This document shows positions 61,586 to 64,000 of a DNA stretch of 64,000 bases, piece after piece. The first letter of the stretch is position 1. Each line of letters starts with the position of its first letter. The stretch covers positions 1 to 64,000 of the forward strand of contig JAUWGW010000004.1 of the NCBI GenBank assembly GCA_030606215.1, written 5' to 3'. This stretch comes from a bacterium (GTDB lineage Bacteria > NPL-UPA2 > JAUVJM01). Below the pieces are notes generated by a model, which saw only the letters and a program-made list of their open reading frames with translations, made no database searches and was not told the DNA's origin. The position numbers and the translations under genes are program-made.

Positions 61586-62119
61586 TCATCTGGCTTTTAT
61601 TTTAAAATGAGCCCTTCTGTTCTCTGCCCACGCAGACTCAGAATGCCGCGGGTCAACTGGCTGCTCCTCACCATAGCTGATTGTGAAAACTTTCCCTGGA
61701 TTTATCCCGAGAGCAACGAGATATTTTCTGACGCTGGCTGCTCTTCTCTGTCCAAGAGCCAGATTATACTCCACGGTTCCCCTCTCATCACAATGCCCTT
61801 CAATCTGCACTTTCACAGCCCGATGTTTTCTCAACCACTCAGCGTTCTCAGCCAGTATCCTCCTCGTGTCAGGTTTTATATCAGATCTATCAAAATCAAA
61901 ATAGACATCCTGGAGTTTACTCGTATCCGCGAAAACCATTCCTCTCGCAGACAGTTCAGGGTTAATCCCGAGAGCTTCTAACTCCTCCTCCGTTATAGTT
62001 TCTCCGGGTGCTCTCTCAGCCAGACCTCTCAGCCCGCCCCTTCTCCCCCGCGCGCAACCACCCACCGCAACGAGGCAGACTACCAGCAAAACCGCAATCT
62101 CTCTAAACCTCTTTCCCAT
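61586..62119 (-). CDS. pal: Peptidoglycan-associated lipoprotein Pal
   Basis: The 177-residue protein has a lipobox (LVAVGGC, C22) and an OmpA-like domain (VYFDFDRSDIKPDTRRIL, VQIEGHCDERGTVEYNLALGQRRA, SYGEEQPVDP) with the meso-DAP-binding Asp and Arg. It anchors the outer membrane to the wall with TolB. ATG 62119 follows GGGGGG. tolB lies immediately upstream. Confidence 0.94.
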   Translation of the reverse strand: MGKRFREIAVLLVVCLVAVGGCARGRRGGLRGLAERAPGETITEEELEALGINPELSARGMVFADTSKLQDVYFDFDRSDIKPDTRRILAENAEWLRKHRAVKVQIEGHCDERGTVEYNLALGQRRAASVRKYLVALGINPGKVFTISYGEEQPVDPRHSESAWAENRRAHFKIKAR

Positions 62120-62135
62120 ATCACACCCCCCTTTT

Positions 62136-63410
62136 TTATCGTGGTGACCAGCAAGGGTACTCATTGCCCCCTTTGATAAAAGTAAGCCGTCTCTGTCTTG
62201 AGCCATCAACATCCATTACATAAATATTTTTATTCCCATCTCTTGTGGAACTGAAGACAATATGTCTCCCATCCGGAGAAAAAGACGGATTCTCGTTATC
62301 GCCGCCGTTTCTGGTAAGGCGCCTTTTCTCGCTGCCATCAGTATTCATTATCCATATATCAAAACGACCTCCCCTTTGCGATGAAAATACAACTCTGTCG
62401 CCTTTCGGTGACCAGTCGGGAGAATCGTTATAGCCGGCATTCGTGAGTCTCTTCAATACTTTGCCCCTTGCATCCATCATATATATATGTGGACCACGCG
62501 CCCTTCCCGATGTGAAAACAATATATCTTCCATCAGGAGACCAGGACGGGGAACAATCAATCCTCGGGTGATGAGTCAATCTCGTCTCGCCCTTCCCGTT
62601 TGATTTGAAAAGATAAATTTCTGCATTTCCATCCTTTGTAAGTGTAAGAGCAAGCCATCTTCCGCATGGCGACCAGGCGGCACCATAGTTTAACCCCTGA
62701 AAAGTGCAAAGTTTCGTAACTTCACCACTTTCAATATTCTTGATGTAGAGATCAGGATTTTTCTCGCGGTATGTGGTATAAGCAATCCTTTTCCCATCAG
62801 GAAGCCATGATGGAATTGTCGCAAGAGAACGGTCACAAGTTTCCCGCACAGGATTATGTCCATCATAATCCATAACACATATTTCTTTATGTCCGGAACT
62901 GTTTGAGACAAAAGCAATTTTAGTCTGAGAAATCCCCGCCTCCCCTGTAACTCTGTGGACAACCTCATCAGAAAAACGATGCACCATCTTCCTCAACCAT
63001 TTCTCCTCGCCCTTATAGACTTTTCCAAGAACCTGTCTCCCCCGTTTCACATCATAGAGACGGCACTTTAAGATAATCTCATCCCCCACAGTTATGTTTC
63101 CCCTCACAAGAAGTTCTGCCCCGAGATTCATCCATTCTCCAAAATTCCCCTCACCTCCGGATGCGGCTTCTTTGAGGAACAGGGGATTATCAATTGTTTT
63201 AAAATAACCGGAGAATTTAAGGTCATCCGTTATAATTTTAGCTGCTTCAGCTCCCGAGACCGCATGCCCTTCGAAATCGGGAATTGCAATCACAATTTTC
63301 CTGTACTTCCCTTTACTCACGTCAAGATAGAGGTCAACAGCCCACAGCGAACCTGTAAACATAACAATTAAACCTACTACGAATAAACTTGAATTAGCAA
63401 GCTTTTGCAT
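62136..63410 (-). CDS. tolB: Tol-Pal system protein TolB
   Basis: The 424-residue protein has a signal peptide (MQKLANSSLFVVGLIVMFTGSLWA), the TolB N-domain (IVIAIPDFEG, ELLVRGNITVGDEI) and a six-bladed WD-like propeller with repeated SWSPDGRYIVFTS and NIYVMDVDGS motifs. It connects TolA, Pal and the outer membrane. ATG 63410 is used for the signal peptide; an upstream frame to 63470 overlaps tolA. Confidence 0.94.
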   Translation of the reverse strand: MQKLANSSLFVVGLIVMFTGSLWAVDLYLDVSKGKYRKIVIAIPDFEGHAVSGAEAAKIITDDLKFSGYFKTIDNPLFLKEAASGGEGNFGEWMNLGAELLVRGNITVGDEIILKCRLYDVKRGRQVLGKVYKGEEKWLRKMVHRFSDEVVHRVTGEAGISQTKIAFVSNSSGHKEICVMDYDGHNPVRETCDRSLATIPSWLPDGKRIAYTTYREKNPDLYIKNIESGEVTKLCTFQGLNYGAAWSPCGRWLALTLTKDGNAEIYLFKSNGKGETRLTHHPRIDCSPSWSPDGRYIVFTSGRARGPHIYMMDARGKVLKRLTNAGYNDSPDWSPKGDRVVFSSQRGGRFDIWIMNTDGSEKRRLTRNGGDNENPSFSPDGRHIVFSSTRDGNKNIYVMDVDGSRQRRLTFIKGGNEYPCWSPR

Positions 63411-63435
63411 TTTGTGAGTGACTTTCGTCCCTCTA

Positions 63436-64000
63436 CTATTCTTCCTTGAAAGTAACATGGACACGGACACTATCTCCTTTGAATAATTGTGGAAGCGGAG
63501 GGAAGGGGCTCGCTTTCTTTACCGCCTCCTGACAGGACAAATCAAAAATAGAGTTTCCCGAACTTTTCTCCACCGATATACCACTTGCCTGCCCGCTGCG
63601 TGAGATCTCAAACCCTATCCTTGCCCGCGCTTTACTCGCCGCAGGCGGCACCTCCCACACAGAAAAAATCCGGTTATGAACCTCATCAATAAACCATGCA
63701 GGAAAAACAGCAGGAGAATCAACACTGAGTTCTTCCAGAGTTTTCCTCCCACCCAGCTCCTCACTCCATCGTTCCAGTTTCCTCAATTCCTCTTCTTTCT
63801 TCTCCCGTTCCCTTTTCAGTTCTTCCTCCCTCTTTCTTCTCAACTCATCCAGTTTTTTTCTCTTCTTCAGAAATTCCTCAAGTCTCCTGCTGTCCTCCTT
63901 AACAGGCTTTTCTGTCTTGACCGTAGCGGCTTCTACAGGTCGTGATACAGCACCTGTCTTCTTCTTCACTTCAACAATCCTGACCCTGTGAACGGAAGCA
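63436..64000 (-). CDS. tolA: TolA/TonB-like energy-coupling protein (5' end cut off)
   Basis: The frame is open to the right edge (reading ...RVRIVEVKKKTG), so the N-terminal membrane anchor is outside. A long charged helix (RRLEEFLKKRKKLDELRRKREEELKRE) leads to a TonB/TolA C-domain (DEVHNRIFSVWEVPPAASKARARIGFEISRSGQASGISVEKSSGNSIFDLSCQEAV). With tolB and pal downstream, TolA is the best reading. Confidence 0.85.
   Translation of the reverse strand, partial: ASVHRVRIVEVKKKTGAVSRPVEAATVKTEKPVKEDSRRLEEFLKKRKKLDELRRKREEELKREREKKEEELRKLERWSEELGGRKTLEELSVDSPAVFPAWFIDEVHNRIFSVWEVPPAASKARARIGFEISRSGQASGISVEKSSGNSIFDLSCQEAVKKASPFPPLPQLFKGDSVRVHVTFKEE

Overview
The window is about 64 kb of densely packed chromosome, of moderate GC content by eye, from a diderm (outer-membrane) bacterium. 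Lipid A genes (lpxD, an LpxL/HtrB acyltransferase), Tol-Pal, outer-membrane beta-barrels and SurA/PpiD-type chaperones show the outer membrane. Several traits fit an uncultured lineage near the PVC/Omnitrophota part of the tree: a zinc-ribbon membrane protein, three SPFH paralogues beside a P-type ATPase and ABC permeases, a secreted family I recall mainly from PVC genomes, and CFI-box C-termini on secreted proteins. This placement is an inference from gene content and recall, not a phylogeny.

Layout. 1-2.0 kb: end of a RelE/ParE-type toxin-antitoxin pair and a GT39-like mannosyltransferase. 2.0-9.2 kb (minus): tRNA-Cys, -Leu and -Val, then thrS-infC-rpmI-rplT-pheS-pheT-(zapB-like)-zapA, ending in a 6S RNA gene with its own promoter. 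9.2-16.3 kb (minus): ligA, phosphoesterase, MscS channel, tRNA-Pro, small exporter, pcm, GT2, lipid A acyltransferase, receiver protein. 16.5-21.3 kb (plus): zinc-ribbon membrane protein, purD, a Sua5/LMW-phosphatase fusion, rpiB, dCMP deaminase, AMMECR1. 21.3-24.1 kb (minus): PpiD/SurA-like protein and lpxD, the latter behind a full-consensus sigma-54 promoter. 24.1-37.2 kb (minus): one ten-gene operon with two ABC-2 permeases, three SPFH proteins, a P1B-like ATPase, an ABC ATPase, an unknown envelope protein, a sensor kinase and its NtrC-type regulator. 37.5-45.0 kb (plus): a PPC-like secreted protein, then FGGY kinase-mtnA-thiL-tsaE-tsaB/rimI-alr. 45-52 kb (minus): rsmI, PIN/TRAM protein, the rpsF-ssb-rpsR-rplI-dnaB operon, and ychF, pth, rplY. 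52-57.8 kb (minus): secreted proteins including a matrixin-like metalloprotease and a BNR/FN3 protein, both with CFI-box tails, and a HicB gene with a stump of HicA. 57.9-61.6 kb: three glycosyltransferase genes. 61.6-64 kb: pal, tolB and a cut-off tolA.

The most interesting region is 23.8-37.5 kb. A membrane-microdomain/metal-pump/ABC-export operon carries its own two-component system. The sigma-54 site lies about 120 bp past the end of the activator gene and reads toward lpxD, suggesting that this envelope operon senses a signal and adjusts lipid A synthesis. A second theme is short palindromic repeats (about 20-60 bp) that sit in frame inside conserved genes (tsaB, alr, ychF, a secreted protein) as well as between genes.
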